Of a DNA stretch of 64,000 bases, positions 35,155-46,874 are shown piece after piece. The position numbers and the translations under genes were made by a program. Position 1 is the first letter of the stretch, and each line of letters begins with the position of its first letter. The stretch lies in NCBI RefSeq assembly GCF_022605165.1, contig NC_063073.1, positions 806,001-870,000 of the forward strand, given 5' to 3'. The stretch is from Purpureocillium takamizusanense. Taxonomy: Eukaryota; Ascomycota; Sordariomycetes; Hypocreales; Ophiocordycipitaceae. Under the pieces are notes generated by a model that made no database searches, was not told where the DNA came from, and saw nothing but the letters and a program-made list of their open reading frames with translations.

Positions 35155-38100
35155 TTTACAACCACCGATAAGGCTTAGATGGGACACCTCACTGTGCGGT
35201 ATTGGAAAAGGATGAGAGCATAACTACGGCGTTACGGATTATATGGCGGCCTTGAAAACTAGAAGCGTACTTACGACACTTGAACATACTTAACGAATGA
35301 ACTCTACCTGGCGATTCAACCGATTTCGTTGCTCCCTTTATCGTGTGTGAACCTGCACCCCGCCGCCGTGGCCCACGACGATCGCTCCGGAGTAAGGACT
35401 TGATGCATCGCTCCGCGGTATCTCCACTGTTTATGCAAGATGGAGTTCGCACAGTTCCAAGGCGGCTCTGTCTTGGCAGGTTGGGGAGAAGACCACCTGA
35501 TCGGCGCTCTTGGCCACACCTAGACTGTGTCAGGGGCGTACGAGGGAAGCGGTGTCAGACAGACAGGCAAACAGGGCGGCTGGCTGCAGCGTTTTGGTGT
35601 GAGCGCATGAGTCTGCCGCATGAGTCCGCCGCATGAGTCCGCGCCGCCTGGGATGGGTGTATATACCCATATATATTATCTCACCTGCTGCACTGCACGT
35701 ACCAGCTGTCTGACTGTTGTGTGCGGACTCGTACCAAGGATTACGCGGAGGCATAGCCGACAGTAGTGCGGTTTCACGGCCGACGTCGACGTCAGCGGAA
35801 TCCCTCTTTTTTCTCCCCCAAGCCAGAAAAGAAAGGGAAGGGCCCGTTGTCTAGCCGTAGCAAACAAGTCAGAGACATGCTTATGCGTCCGCTGTCTGTC
35901 TGTCTGGTCGCCATGAAGTCGGCCAGTGCATGGTCACGAAGGCGCATGCGCGCAGGCAAACTCTGCCGTGACACCATCCGGTGCGTAAACGTGTCGCAAC
36001 GAGGGCTCTTGATTATGTTTTCGACAGGGTGGGTTATAAACGGTCGACTAATTTTTTCACTTTCTTCCTCTTGGCGATCCGCAGTGAATTATTACAATGT
36101 GACGGGCTGGGGACCCTGCAGTTATTGACGTCGACGCCTCGCCTCCTGTGCGCTGTCATATTGCTCGTAGCATTGTATACGTTCGCCAGCCAAGCCAGGA
36201 CCAGGGCTGGTGGGCGGCTCAGATGGGATACTAATATCACAGCAGAGCAGATGCAAAAAGGATGCATGCCGGGGACGAGACATTGTTCTGCGGTAGTACC
36301 TCAGCCCCCGACGCACATAAACGCAAAAAAGCACCGGGGAGACTATCGTTGCCGAGCACGCGTGGCCGAAGCGCGCACTCCCGCCAGCCAGCCAGCCGTC
36401 CTGCCTACCTGAGCCCCCCTCGGCGTCCCGTCTCGCCGCATTTGCCCACCGTCAGAACTTCAGAAGTCACCACGAGATGCCCCAGGGCCGAGGTTCCGTT
36501 GCACCGCTGCAAGCATCAGGCTCGACGAGAGAGCACGATCGGCCTACTGTGGGTCGACAGGAGGCGGAAGCGTCAAGCTGGAACGACGGCGCTGGCGGGG
36601 AGAGCAGGGGCTCTGACGCTCGAAGAACCCGGTAATAAAGGTGGAAACGGAGTCTGCCAGATGAATGGGTTGAAACGCGGCGCGTGGAGAGCCTCGAAGG
36701 GGGAGGCAAGGAGGCTTGGATATGGGGGGATCAAAGACAATCTTTTGGAGGTGGGAGGCGGACCCGGAGTTTGAACCCCTGGGGGCCAAACTGCCGGCGA
36801 CTGGCCTTTAGCCGTTTCGGGTGCTGGTACAACAACAAAGAACAGCCCGAAACAACAGCCTTGGAAGTACTGGAGGGCGTGGGTGCTGCCTTGGCGCTAC
36901 CTATGATGCTACTAACTACTATAACATCACGCGCTGGGGATGAATGATGAAAGTTGTCAGCGGAAGACCCGTACCTTTTTTGAGACCCGTGGGCAAGGCA
37001 AGGCAGTGGGGGTGGCGGCTGGCGGCTGTTTTCTGCAGCGGCTGCTGTTGGTTCAATGGCAGGCATGCAGACGGGACGGCAAGTTGGGTTGGGTCGCGTG
37101 GGATCCCCGCCAAGTGCCGCCCCAGTCTCACTGCCGGCGTTGGGAATGTGCGTGACGACAACGGAGCCGTGCTTGGTCGGGCATCGACCGCGCTGGTCGA
37201 CCGAGAAGGGATGCTTGAGTAGTATACATGGCAAAGCTCTCTTGCAAAATGTCCATGGTGTCAGCGGCAAGACACGAGGGAGAGCGATACTACTACTGCT
37301 GTTCTACTGCTCAACCACTACTAATACTAATCGGCGACGAAACACTGTCGAGCCTCCTTGCGTGGAGCAATTCGTGTGTGCATCATCCCCGTCGTTCCGT
37401 CAAGGCAGGACCTATTACAAGCGCCCCCCCACACACGGCGGCCCCCCTTACTCGCCATTCCTCGGACGCACGTTGTCGATCGTCGTCCATCCATCTTGAG
37501 GCGCGCAATGCATAGGATTCCGGCCTTCTAAACGTAGTGGCAGTCCCGGGGGCGATCGGCGCCTCCAGAAGATAGATACTACGCGCCTTTGTTCAGGGAG
37601 CTGCTGATGAATGTAGGCCGAGCGTCTCGTGATGGCTGGAGGGCTGTAGGACCGTCCGTCGGCGAGGGTGACCAGGGCGTCGACCGAGTAATTGCGTTTT
37701 CTGTTCAATGATGCCCATCGCTCTCCTTCTGCATTGGCCCTTCCGTGTTGCCCTCCGATATCGACAACGCCAGCTGAACGTCCAGGGGCTCTCTTTGTGC
37801 GACGCGACCGAGGGTGATGACCGCCTTCGTTATTTTCCCTGACAGCCCTGTCGTCTCTCATTAACCGGCTTATTACAACCGGCCCGGACCAGCTGATTCA
37901 CTCCAATCGCCAGGCCCCGGAGCACGGAGAACCTCATGATTTTTGTGCCGCGACCCGACATCGAATCCTACGCCGACAGATTTCGCGACAGAGAAGACAT
38001 CGTCGCGGTGCAGACCAGCGCAGTCCCGACAGCCTCACCGTCATCACCCTGGCCTTTTGTGACGCAGCCCAAGTTGGGGCCCAGGCTGGTGTCACGCGAA

Positions 38101-39599
38101 AAGTGAATGCGGCAGCCGGTCGAAAGCAGGATTCCACATCACCCAGCAACAGCACCAGCATCAACATCAGCGCCACCGCTACTACTAGCACCAGCCGACT
38201 GGTGGGAAGGAACACAGAGGGGCCTGCCTGCCTGCCTGCCTGCCTGCAGCAGCTGCGCCCTGCGGCGTGGGCACACAGAGGTGGCAGGCGCGAACTACCT
38301 ACCTAGGTAGGTACCTTGCCTGGCCTGGCCTGGCCTGATCCCTGGGAAAGGTTCCTGGTTCCCTGCCCTGCGGCGCAGACGATGCTGGTGCGCTTGATCG
38401 TACCTTCCCTGACACTTCGTACAGGTTCGTGCGCCACGAGCGTGGATTACTCGGGTCCTGTGCGCGCGCGTACACTGCGTGTAGTACCCCATCGTATGGT
38501 TGCGGACCTGACGCACCGACAGGTACCAACCAGCTCGCGCACCTCTCGAATGACGGGCGTGCTTGTTGAGGAAGGTACAGGACCCCCTGTGACCTACCTT
38601 GCGTCAGGTACCCTACTATACACACGTACGACCTCACTTCGTATACCCTGTGGATCGCACATCTCCGTCTCCATCTCCATCTCGCCTGCTGCTGTTGGTG
38701 CTGCTGCTACTACGGCAGCGCTGCACAGTGTTTCCCCCCACCCCAAGGCCCGCTTCCCCCGTCCCACGAGCCAGGGTTAGCCGACAGGGGTGGCGCACGC
38801 TCCAGCCAATCGAACCCGACCTCACCGCCGAACCTGGGCATCGGCTACGCCGCTACACTGTCCAGCGGCCTCGCCAGTGCGTTCCGAGACCGTGGGTCGA
38901 CGTTGCGGCAACAGGTGTCGAGGCTCGATACCCTCCGCCTCCCCCTTCGAGCAGCACGGGTATCGGCAGCTCAGCCAGGTTGGTGAGGTACGTGCGCTCG
39001 CCAAAAAGTCAATTCTTCTTCCTGCCTTATCCTTCACTCTTCTTCTTTCTTGCAGCGCGGCTGTCCTGCTGGCTGTGCTGCATCGTTTGGCGGCAGGCTC
39101 CTTCGGTCTTGTACTTTGCCCATCGTCTTATTATTATTGGCCCAAAGCGTGTCTATTGGCCGCATCTGATTCCAAACTCTGACCTTCCTTCCAGGGCCCT
39201 GGATCATCTCCTGATCGCCTGCCTGCCTTCCTTCCTGTCGTTGTTTCCTTCCACTCCCGCCGTCCACTACGTTTTGGAATCTTTGTTTGACCCGCCCTCT
39301 CCTGCGACACCTACAGCCCGGCAAAGCGTCGCTCGCTCGGCTCAACCCTGTCAGCTCTCGAGTCGATCTATTGTCCCACCGTCGTCTATTTGTGACACGA
39401 ACCAAGGCTTGCTTCGAGCAAATCGCACGACCGACTCCCTCGTACCGTCCACACGCCGCCAGAAACAAACAAAGGAACGGCCAAGCACTGCAGGCTCATC
39501 CAGCCTCGTGCGCCCGAGCAGCCGTTCTTTCCATCCTTTCTGCTTTTTCCGACTTCCACTTCTCTGGCGTCTTCATAGGGTCCGTCTTGTTGCTGGACA
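35155..39599. other. 4.4-kb gene-poor region upstream of the acyltransferase
   Basis: No gene can be supported on either strand. A minus-strand frame at 37448-37861 has an ATG but no recognisable domain. Around 38219-38250 the sequence GCCT repeats in tandem, and 38297-38337 combines a CCTACCTAGGTAGG palindrome with CCTGG repeats. From about 38.6 kb to 39.6 kb the plus strand is pyrimidine-rich and likely carries the promoter and long leader of the acyltransferase gene. Confidence 0.5.
38219..38337. repeat. Tandem GCCT tract, CCTAGG palindrome and CCTGG repeat
   Basis: A run of GCCT tetranucleotides is followed some 55 bp later by the perfect inverted repeat CTACCTACCTAGGTAGGTA and then several CTGGC pentamers. 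Such short repeats are common between genes in Sordariomycetes. Confidence 0.75.
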
Positions 39600-41240
39600 A
39601 TGAACGGACGTGCCGCCTCGAGGCAGAGCCTCTCCCATGAGGAGAAGATGGGCCTCCTTGAAGAGCGGACCATCTCGGATGCCGAGAGCGAGGGCAGCAG
39701 CAGCAGCAGCAACACTGTTGATTTCGAACGACGCCCTATCTTTGACTCCTCGAAAACACCCTCATATGCTTCAGTCGCCGCCATCCCCTCTGAATTCCTA
39801 CGTTCGACGGCCTGGCGCAGCCTAATAGTCCGCACCTTCATCTTCCTGACACCTAGTTTCTTGCAGGGCCGCCATGCTAGGGAGCAAATATGCCCGGCGA
39901 AGCTGTCCCCGACCGCTTATCTCGATGGCATGCGCGGCCTTGCTGCTCTCTTCGTCTTCTTCTGTCACTACTTCTACCAGGCTTTCGTTATTGCTGAGGG
40001 TTGGGGCTGCAGCACGACCAACTACCATATTCTGAAGCTTCCATTCCTTCGGCTTTGGTATCAGGGACCACCCGCCGTCTGCGTCTTCTTCGTCATTTCC
40101 GGCTACGCCCTGTCCTATCGCCCGCTGAAGCTCATCCGCAGTCGATCCTTTGGAGACTTCTCTACCACGATGAGCTCGCTTGTGTTCCGCAGGGGAATCC
40201 GTCTTTATCTTCCAACGGCCATCTCGACATTCATGATTATTGGACTGTTGAGGATCGGAGCGTACGAGTGGACCCGGGAGTTCGCCAACAACCGGACCTA
40301 CATGAAGGTCGTTGTCGAGCCACATCCTGCGAGGATGGAGAGCGCATACGCACAGTACAGAGACTGGGCCATTCACATGTTCAGATTTGTCCATGTTTTT
40401 GGCTGGGATAAATTTGGCGGGAGCACCTGTAAGAATCAAACTACCGCTAAGCCATCTCACATACTAAACTTGCGGGCAGCCTACGACGTACACCTCTGGA
40501 CTATTCCAGTCGAGTTTCGATGCTCTCTTTATCTTTTCCTGGTCATCATCGGCACGGCTCGATTGCAGTCGAAGCTCAGATTCCTCGTCGTTGGCGCTAT
40601 CATGTGCTTTGTCTACCGTCACTCTCGCTGGGAGCTGTTTCTTTTTTACTGCGGCATGCTGCTGGCTGAGTGGGACCATGTGCGCGGCGCACACTCACCT
40701 ACTCCCTCATTGCCTCTCGATGAGAAACCTTCATTCGGATCTCGCAGGCCCCTTTGGAAGACGATTTTCTGGGCATTGGTCAGCATTCTTGGACTGTACC
40801 TCATGTGCCAGCCCGACGGCCGCGGCGAGATTACCCCTGGCTGGGTCTACCTATCGTCCCTCATCCCAAAGTGGTGGGCTGAGGAGAAATACCGCTACTG
40901 GCAGTCAACCGGCGCCGTCGTCTTCGTCTTGGCCGTGGGACACTCGAAGGGCTGGCAACGATTTTTCAACACGCCTGTGGTCCAGTACTTTGGCAAAATT
41001 TCCTACGCCCTCTATCTTATGCACGGACCGGCAATGCACACGGTAGGATACCACTGGGAGAAGTGGGCATACGGAGTGACCGGCGTCCAGGGATATTGGT
41101 ACAACACCGGCTTCGTCCTGGGGTCCGTGTTCTGCATCCCAACGGTGATCTGGTGGGCAGACGTTTTTTGGCGGGCCGTGGACATTCCGACGGTTAAGTT
41201 TGCCAAGTGGTTTGAACAAAAGTGCATAGCCAAGGATTGA
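39600..41240 (+). CDS. Acyltransferase 3 family integral membrane protein
   Basis: Two exons (39600-40428 and 40480-41240) give 529 aa. The 51-nt intron does not interrupt the frame, but its GTAAGA donor, ACTAAAC branch and GGGCAG acceptor are good, and splicing gives the family-like STSYDVHLWTIPVEFR. The cytoplasmic N-terminus is Ser-rich. The acyltransferase 3 signature follows: YLDGMRGLAALFVFFCHYF with the likely catalytic His, then PPAVCVFFVISGYALSYRP. About ten hydrophobic segments follow to ISYALYLMHGP and the C-terminus. Members acylate sugars, sterols or other small molecules at membranes; the substrate here is unknown. It is convergent with the amidohydrolase gene. Confidence 0.9.
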   Translation: MNGRAASRQSLSHEEKMGLLEERTISDAESEGSSSSSNTVDFERRPIFDSSKTPSYASVAAIPSEFLRSTAWRSLIVRTFIFLTPSFLQGRHAREQICPAKLSPTAYLDGMRGLAALFVFFCHYFYQAFVIAEGWGCSTTNYHILKLPFLRLWYQGPPAVCVFFVISGYALSYRPLKLIRSRSFGDFSTTMSSLVFRRGIRLYLPTAISTFMIIGLLRIGAYEWTREFANNRTYMKVVVEPHPARMESAYAQYRDWAIHMFRFVHVFGWDKFGGSTCKNQTTAKPSHILNLRAAYDVHLWTIPVEFRCSLYLFLVIIGTARLQSKLRFLVVGAIMCFVYRHSRWELFLFYCGMLLAEWDHVRGAHSPTPSLPLDEKPSFGSRRPLWKTIFWALVSILGLYLMCQPDGRGEITPGWVYLSSLIPKWWAEEKYRYWQSTGAVVFVLAVGHSKGWQRFFNTPVVQYFGKISYALYLMHGPAMHTVGYHWEKWAYGVTGVQGYWYNTGFVLGSVFCIPTVIWWADVFWRAVDIPTVKFAKWFEQKCIAKD

Positions 41241-41710
41241 AAGGTGGGATGACTCGGCGAATGACGGAGTGTGTTATTCAAAGCATGGGCCCGCTGCAAA
41301 GACGGGTGCTCCCAAGCGAAGCCTTTGCATGTGCGGTTGGAGTTGGCGTTGGCATTGTTATCCGTTTCTGGCCAGGATACCCATGGAAGTCGCGGGGCCT
41401 GAGGGTGTAGATTATCCTTTCTTTGACAGTTGTCACACATAATGCCATCATCTACAACCTTAGGGTGCTCTTGTTGGATTGGGTGTTGCATGTGCTGACG
41501 TGGCTCCCATGACGGGATGATTTGGTTAGTTCTGGACGCCGGAAATGTCACGGACGCGAGAAGTGTATAAGGGGGGATCCCTAAGATCGGTCGACCACAT
41601 CATTGAACCTCTACGCCATCTGGTCTATCATCTATTGGTTCTCTTGCCAAGACATCTTTCTTTTCCTTTCCTCTCTCCTCCTCAATGCCCATTTGTTTTC
41701 TTCGGTTAAT
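41241..41710. other. Convergent intergenic region
   Basis: 470 bp of 3' flanks between the acyltransferase and amidohydrolase genes. No gene or structured repeat is seen. Confidence 0.45.
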
Positions 41711-42339
41711 TCACCGCTCATCGCGAGCATACACCCTTCTGCCGGCGACCCATGTCTCCCGAACCTTGAGCGTCCGCAGCTTCTCGACGTCGAGGCCGTC
41801 GAGGGGCTCGTCGAGGACGACCCAGTCAGCAAAGGCGCCCTCGCGGATGGTGCCAGCCCTGCCGTCGAGAAAGGCGCCGTAGGCGGGGCCAGTGGTGAAG
41901 CCGGCGAGGGCTTCGTCGAGGGTGAGGGCCTGGTCGGCGTGCCAGCCGTGGCGGGCACCGTCGAGGCCGCGGCCGGTGGCGGGGCTCTTGCGGGTGACGG
42001 CGGCATAGATGCCGTGGAAGGGGTTGGGGGGCTCGACGGGGAAGTCGCTGCCGAGGACGAGGGGGAGGCCAGCGTCGAGCAGGGAGCGCATGCGGTAAGC
42101 CTCGGTGTCGGCGCGCAGGTGGCCGAGGCGGGCGAGGGCGTACTTCATGTCCGAGGTGGCGTGGGTGGGCTGGATGGAGGGGATGATGCCGAGGGCGCGC
42201 ATGCGGCGCTGGTCGTCTGGGTGGATGATTTGGGCGTGCTCGATGCGGAAGCGGTGATGGCGGGCCTGGCAGCGGGCGAGGGCGCCATCAGCGTCAGCGT
42301 CAGCGTCAGCGTCCTGGTCGCCATCAGCGTTGTTGTTTT

Positions 42340-42371
<32 letters not shown>

Positions 42372-43943
42372 TCCTCGCCGCCGTCGTCCGGGCACTGCTG
42401 ACGGAGGGCGGCCTCAAAGGCGGCGATGGCGTTGCGGTTGGCAAGGTCGCCGATGGCGTGGATGTTGACCTGGAAGCCGGCGGCGGCCCAGGCCCCGGTC
42501 ACGGCGACGAGGTCGGAGGCGTTGATGAGGAGCGAGCCGGAGCTCCAGGGGTGGTCGGCGTAGGGCTCGAGCATGGCGCTGCCCCAGCTGCCGAGGGCGC
42601 CGTCGGCGAAGAGCTTGACGCTGCGGACGGCGAACATGTGGTCGGGGCGCTCGACGCGGGCGGCGTGCTCGACGCAAAAGGAGTTTCTCCTCTCGGGGCA
42701 CTCGAGCATGGCGTAGACGCGGACGGTCCACGAGCCATCGTCGTCGTCGTCGTCGTCGTCGTCGGCCATGGCGGCGTACATGCGGTGGTCGGCCGGGGTG
42801 GAGCTGGCGTCGTGCACGCCGACGAGGCCGACGGCGTTGAGGCGGCGCAGGGCGGTCTTGACGGCGCGGACCTTGCTCTCGAGGGACGGCTCGGGCCAAA
42901 GCGCGAGGATCTGGTCCATGGCGTTGTCGCAGAAGACGCCCATGCCCGGGTCGCGGATGACCTCGCCGCCGGGCACGTCGGGGACGTCGGCGGGCAGCAG
43001 GTCGAGGACGGCCTGGGAGACCCAGACGCAGTGCACGTCGATGCGGTCGAGCATCATGTAGGCGCCTGCGAGGCGAGCATCGTGCTCAATGTCTTGCTGT
43101 GCGGTCGAGGGAGTCAACTGGCCTGTCTCTCTGTTTCATGCACCACTTTGGTTTGCGTACACGTGTGTGTGTGTACAGTATATGTGTGTACACACTCACG
43201 AATACATGTTCATACATGCACATCTACGCACATACAAAGTACACACACGCCCGCATACACAGACACACAGACACACAGACACAGACACACACTCACACAC
43301 ACACACACATTTATATAAAAGATCCATGAAGAGGCAGACTCACCGCGGTGGGCATGTGCCCAAAGACAGCCTGGTCCCAGCCGACGCCGCGGATCCAGCT
43401 GTCCCTGGTGCCGGCGCCCGGGTTTGCGGCGCGGTAGGCGGCGATGCGGTCGCGCGCTTCGTCGAGCGACGCGGACCCGAAGAGGTCGACCGAGTGCAGG
43501 AGCTGTCCGTACTGCAGCAGGTGGCCGTGGCCGTCCCACAGGCCGGGGATGACGTGCCCGTCGGCGGCGACGACGGTGACGCGTGCTGGCGGCTCGGGCC
43601 CAGCTCCGGCTCCGGCTCCGGCCTCGGACCCAGTCCCGGACTCGGACTCGGCTTCGAGGATCTTGTCATCGGCATAGACGCGCGTGAAGCGGCCGTCGCG
43701 CACGGAGAAGCAGCGCGCCGCGGGCTGGGCGTCGTCCTGGGTCCGTACGCTGCCGTAGCAGTAGGTGCGGGCTGGGCCGCTGCTGTCGGAGGAGGGGGAG
43801 TAGGGCGTCGATGACGGAACGTCGGCAAAGGGAAACTGCACTTGCTGCTGCTGCTGCTGCTGTAGGCGCAGGGCAAAGGCCAGGGCGACGGCGGCGGCGA
43901 CGGAGAAGAGAGCTCCCCAGCGGAGCAGCGGCGTGGAAAACAT
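41711..43943 (-). CDS. YtcJ-type amidohydrolase (amidohydrolase 3 family)
   Basis: Two exons (43943-43344 and 43096-41711) give 661 aa. The start is the first true ATG (MFSTPLLRWG); an Ala/Val-rich segment right after it is a likely signal anchor, followed by seven Gln. Metal-site elements of the amidohydrolase barrel are all present: DGHGH (H139, H141), the Lys of VKLFADGALGSWG, the His of NIHAIGD, the His of RIEHAQIIHPDD and the Asp of LGSDFPVEPPN. The family hydrolyses amide-like bonds of unknown substrates; some members affect N-terminal amine or urea compounds. Two acidic insertions from microsatellite-like DNA interrupt the barrel: a run of nine Asp and an Asp/Glu/Gly/Asn/Ala tract before the RIEHAQ motif. 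The 247-nt intron carries a CA/GT microsatellite. Confidence 0.88.
43150..43312. repeat. CA/GT microsatellite inside the amidohydrolase intron
   Basis: Alternating GT then AC dinucleotide runs, including an imperfect CACAGA tract, fill most of the intron. Such purine-pyrimidine alternation is length-unstable and can adopt Z-DNA. Confidence 0.85.
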
Positions 43944-45623
43944 GACTGCGGCGGCGGCGGCGTCTGGTTTGCTTGGGCCAGACAGAAAAGGCACGGGGGG
44001 GGAAAGGGGGGGAGCCCGTCAATTGACGTCCCGAGGCGGCTGTCGCGACCGCTCTGACGCGTGTCCCCGACACCTGGACGCGTCGAGGCTGTCTAAGTTT
44101 TTTTTGGTCCTGGTGTCGTCGGTGGAGGATGATGAGGATGGGTGAGGCGAAGAGTGAGGGCGGAGAGAGGTGGTGAAATCGTGATGCATCAAAAATGTCG
44201 AGCCCGAAGCCGATGTCGCTGGGCGGCGGCGGCGTGTCGGCCTCTGCGACCGACCTGTAAATTTACCGCCTGTGAACCAACTACTAGGTACGCACTGCAG
44301 CCACGCACCCCCACCGGCCACCACCAACAAACGTCGCCGTGTCAGTCAGGCTGGCTGGCTGTCTGCCCTGCCCTGTCCGTCTCTCTCGCTCCCCACCAGT
44401 ATCATTGGAAACGCCTCCTGCTGGGGCGCGGGCGGGCCGGTCCATCTGCCGCCCCAAGCTTCGATTCAGGGTCCGCGAGGGCCGATATCTTGTACGTAGC
44501 CATTACATACATTATTACTCCTGCTTTGCACCGTTGGGCATCAATCTGAAAGCACTTATTAGTGGCTGAAGAGGGCGGTCTGTACGGTTCGGTTAGTACT
44601 GGCACGCACAGTCATGAGGAGGCTTGCGATCGACCAGGACCAACCAAAAAAAAAAGAAGAAGAAGAAGAAACCAAGTGTCGGCGACGCGGCGCACCGTCC
44701 ACGACGCAAACGCCGCAGGGTGCCGTCGCAGAGAAGGCAGCCCACCCAAGAGGCACAGACAGGCTCGCGGACGTGTAGGATAGGATCCGCGGCAATGAGG
44801 CCTTCGAAAGTATATACTGTACTTCGTACATACCAAAGGGACGTATGGCCGACCCTAACGCCGAACTCAACTCTGCCCGCCGGCAGCCGTCGGCCGGACC
44901 ATCTATTGTCTTGTCCCTGCCCTTTCCTTTTTTATCCGCGAGGCGAGAGAGTGACGGGGCGTGCCGCGCCACCGCCTCTACCGTGTTAAGGGTGAGGAGA
45001 GGCCCATGATAGCCACTATACCTCAAGATAGTTACACCCTTCCAGAAACAAAGACTGGCGTAAGCACACCGCGCGTTCGTTTCCCTTCTCCAGCCCCGGG
45101 CGCCATGGGACGGGCCGATGGCGATAAGGACGTCCCTCTGAGCATTTCCCTCATGTCAAGTGCCGCCGAGTTCCCTATCAGATCCTCCTGGGCGATGATG
45201 CTGTCAAGGGAACACGTCAACCGGGCGCTCTTTTCCCAAACCTGCGCCAGCCTGTGCCATTCGCATCGCATCGCCCTTGATACGCCGCCGGGCCCCCGCC
45301 CGGGCAGGTGAATCGAGACGCAGACACCTTGGAGCTAGCTATAGGTAGAGAGTCAGGCCACAATATTTTTTCCCCCTTTCTTTTACGTCTCAATAATATA
45401 ATGAAAACGACCCCGAATCGTGTATGCAGCAGAAAGAAGACTTATATAAATACCAAGTAGCCCTGCCGCTCTCCTTTTCGTAGCATCTAGGAGACTCATA
45501 GCCACCCATCTTCTACCATCTCTCCTGCCGACCTGCGTGCCCCCTGGTGCTGCTCCTCATTGCTCATCCCCGATCCTGACGCCCTCCATCTTGTCTTATT
45601 CTCCCTCAGCTATCCGCAACGCG
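43944..45623. other. Divergent intergenic region, amidohydrolase / secreted protein
   Basis: About 1.7 kb with no supportable gene. It contains an A/G microsatellite at about 44646-44671, the palindrome GTACTTCGTAC at 44819-44829 and a TATATAAA box upstream of the secreted-protein gene. Confidence 0.5.
45443..45450 (+). promoter_or_regulatory. Putative TATA box of the cysteine-rich secreted protein gene
   Basis: The sequence TATATAAA lies about 175 bp upstream of the ATG at 45624 in AT-rich DNA. The distance allows a leader of roughly 140 nt. Confidence 0.4.
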
Positions 45624-46269
45624 ATGCACGCCAAGCTCCTTTTCTGCGCCGCCTACATGCTCACGAGGGCGGCCTCCAGCGCCCCCGGCGGCTCCAGCAT
45701 CCCGTGGTGCCTCGACAACCGGGTCAAGTACCACGACTTGTCGAACGAAGACTATGCGAACCGTATGGCAAACGAGTACAACTGTCACAATCCGGTCCTG
45801 GGCGTATGTGAAAAGGCCCCTTCCATCCCGCCCCTACAGAGAGAGACGGGGGGAGAGGAAACGAAATGCCCCGGGGCTCGTAGAGAGAAGCTACTAGAGA
45901 ATACTCTACTGACATCGTAGGACCTCATCCCCCCATACTGCAGAGATGCAATCCTGACACTCAGCTATGCGTCTATGAGGAGGCCCGACCTGACAACGTA
46001 CAGCCCTTATCGGACAATGGATGGACAGTCGCGTACTCCCAGAAGTCCGTTAAGTGTTACGAAGCGGTTGGCCTCCCCTCCCCTTTCTTCCCCGAGTTGA
46101 CAAGACCGTCATTGTTCCTGGCTAACCGCCTCTGCCCTCTCTTGTCTTTCAACTACTCCAGTGCCCGCACGAGATAACTCATCACAACTGCCGTCTCAGC
46201 CCAGCAGGCATGGGCGAGACGTATGTCAGATGCGGCCTCAATGCGGAAGATGCTCTGACTCCTGTATAA
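45624..46269 (+). CDS. Small secreted cysteine-rich protein (effector-like)
   Basis: Three exons (45624-45803, 45944-46066, 46162-46269) give 136 aa. The N-terminus MHAKLLFCAAYMLTRAASSA is a likely signal peptide. The mature part then has eight cysteines, an even number that fits four disulfides: in PWCLDN, YNCHNP, RCNPD, QLCVYEE, VKCYEA, CPHEI, HNCRLS and VRCGLN. I found the later exons by reading for frames that continue cysteine-rich sequence. The donor of intron 2 (GTTGGC) is weak; an alternative GTTAAG donor 15 nt earlier would remove one cysteine. No known domain is recognised. Small secreted cysteine-rich proteins often act outside the cell on hosts or competitors; that role is inference only. 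Confidence 0.62.
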
Positions 46270-46874
46270 CAACAACAACAAAGATGGTAATAAGGGCTAT
46301 GTGATAAATACGATCGAGGCGTTTGCGCATCCGCTGGACCGCATCATGTTACTATTCGAGGAATCGAGGATCTCAACCACTGCAGCAACCAACATTTTTT
46401 TTCTATAACAACCAAAAAAAAAAACACGCTGATTTTGGTCCCATGTTGCATGTACGTACTAACGTTATGCATTGCTTCGTACTGGCTGTAACACTCTGTA
46501 GCCGGCAGTAGTCAAACCCGACATCGTCGACCCCTGGCAAGCAAGAAGCACCGGCCAGGTGGCGCTGTCAGCTCACTTGAACCCCCTCGGCCAAGTCTGA
46601 TGATCCCTGCCGAAGGAAGGGCTTGGGAAAACACCAGCGTGTCTGCCTGCTAGTTATCCACTTGATGCTCTCCCACAGGCAGTGCCGCAATTTGCCGTGC
46701 ACTATACCACGACGATCAACAGGGAGGAGAGACTGCCAAGTCTCCAGTGACATAGCGCAGTCATCTACCCATTCATCCATTCACCGTTCTTTGGCGACTC
46801 TTGAGGCCGACGACGACGACGACAACGAGGATAACGACAACAAACACCATCACCACCCCCCAGTATCCATCACC
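46270..46874. other. Intergenic region upstream of the phosphatase gene
   Basis: About 600 bp containing short A and T runs near 46394-46422 and the leader of the phosphatase gene. The in-frame sequence before 46875 has no ATG of its own that fits better. No gene is seen. Confidence 0.45.

Noticed and set aside
36765..36800. GTTTGAACCCC, resembling a tRNA T-loop, with a flanking GGCGGAC
   Set aside because: Stem pairing fails on both strands and no A-box is present at a suitable distance.
37448..37861. Minus-strand frame of 137 codons with an ATG
   Set aside because: It shows no domain or conservation clue and has Arg/Pro-biased composition like the shadow frames around it.
41603..43318. 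Plus-strand 571-codon frame opposite the amidohydrolase gene
   Set aside because: It is the mirror of the metal-binding barrel sequence on the minus strand, with Val/Gly/Ala bias and no domain; its end is CA-repeat translation.
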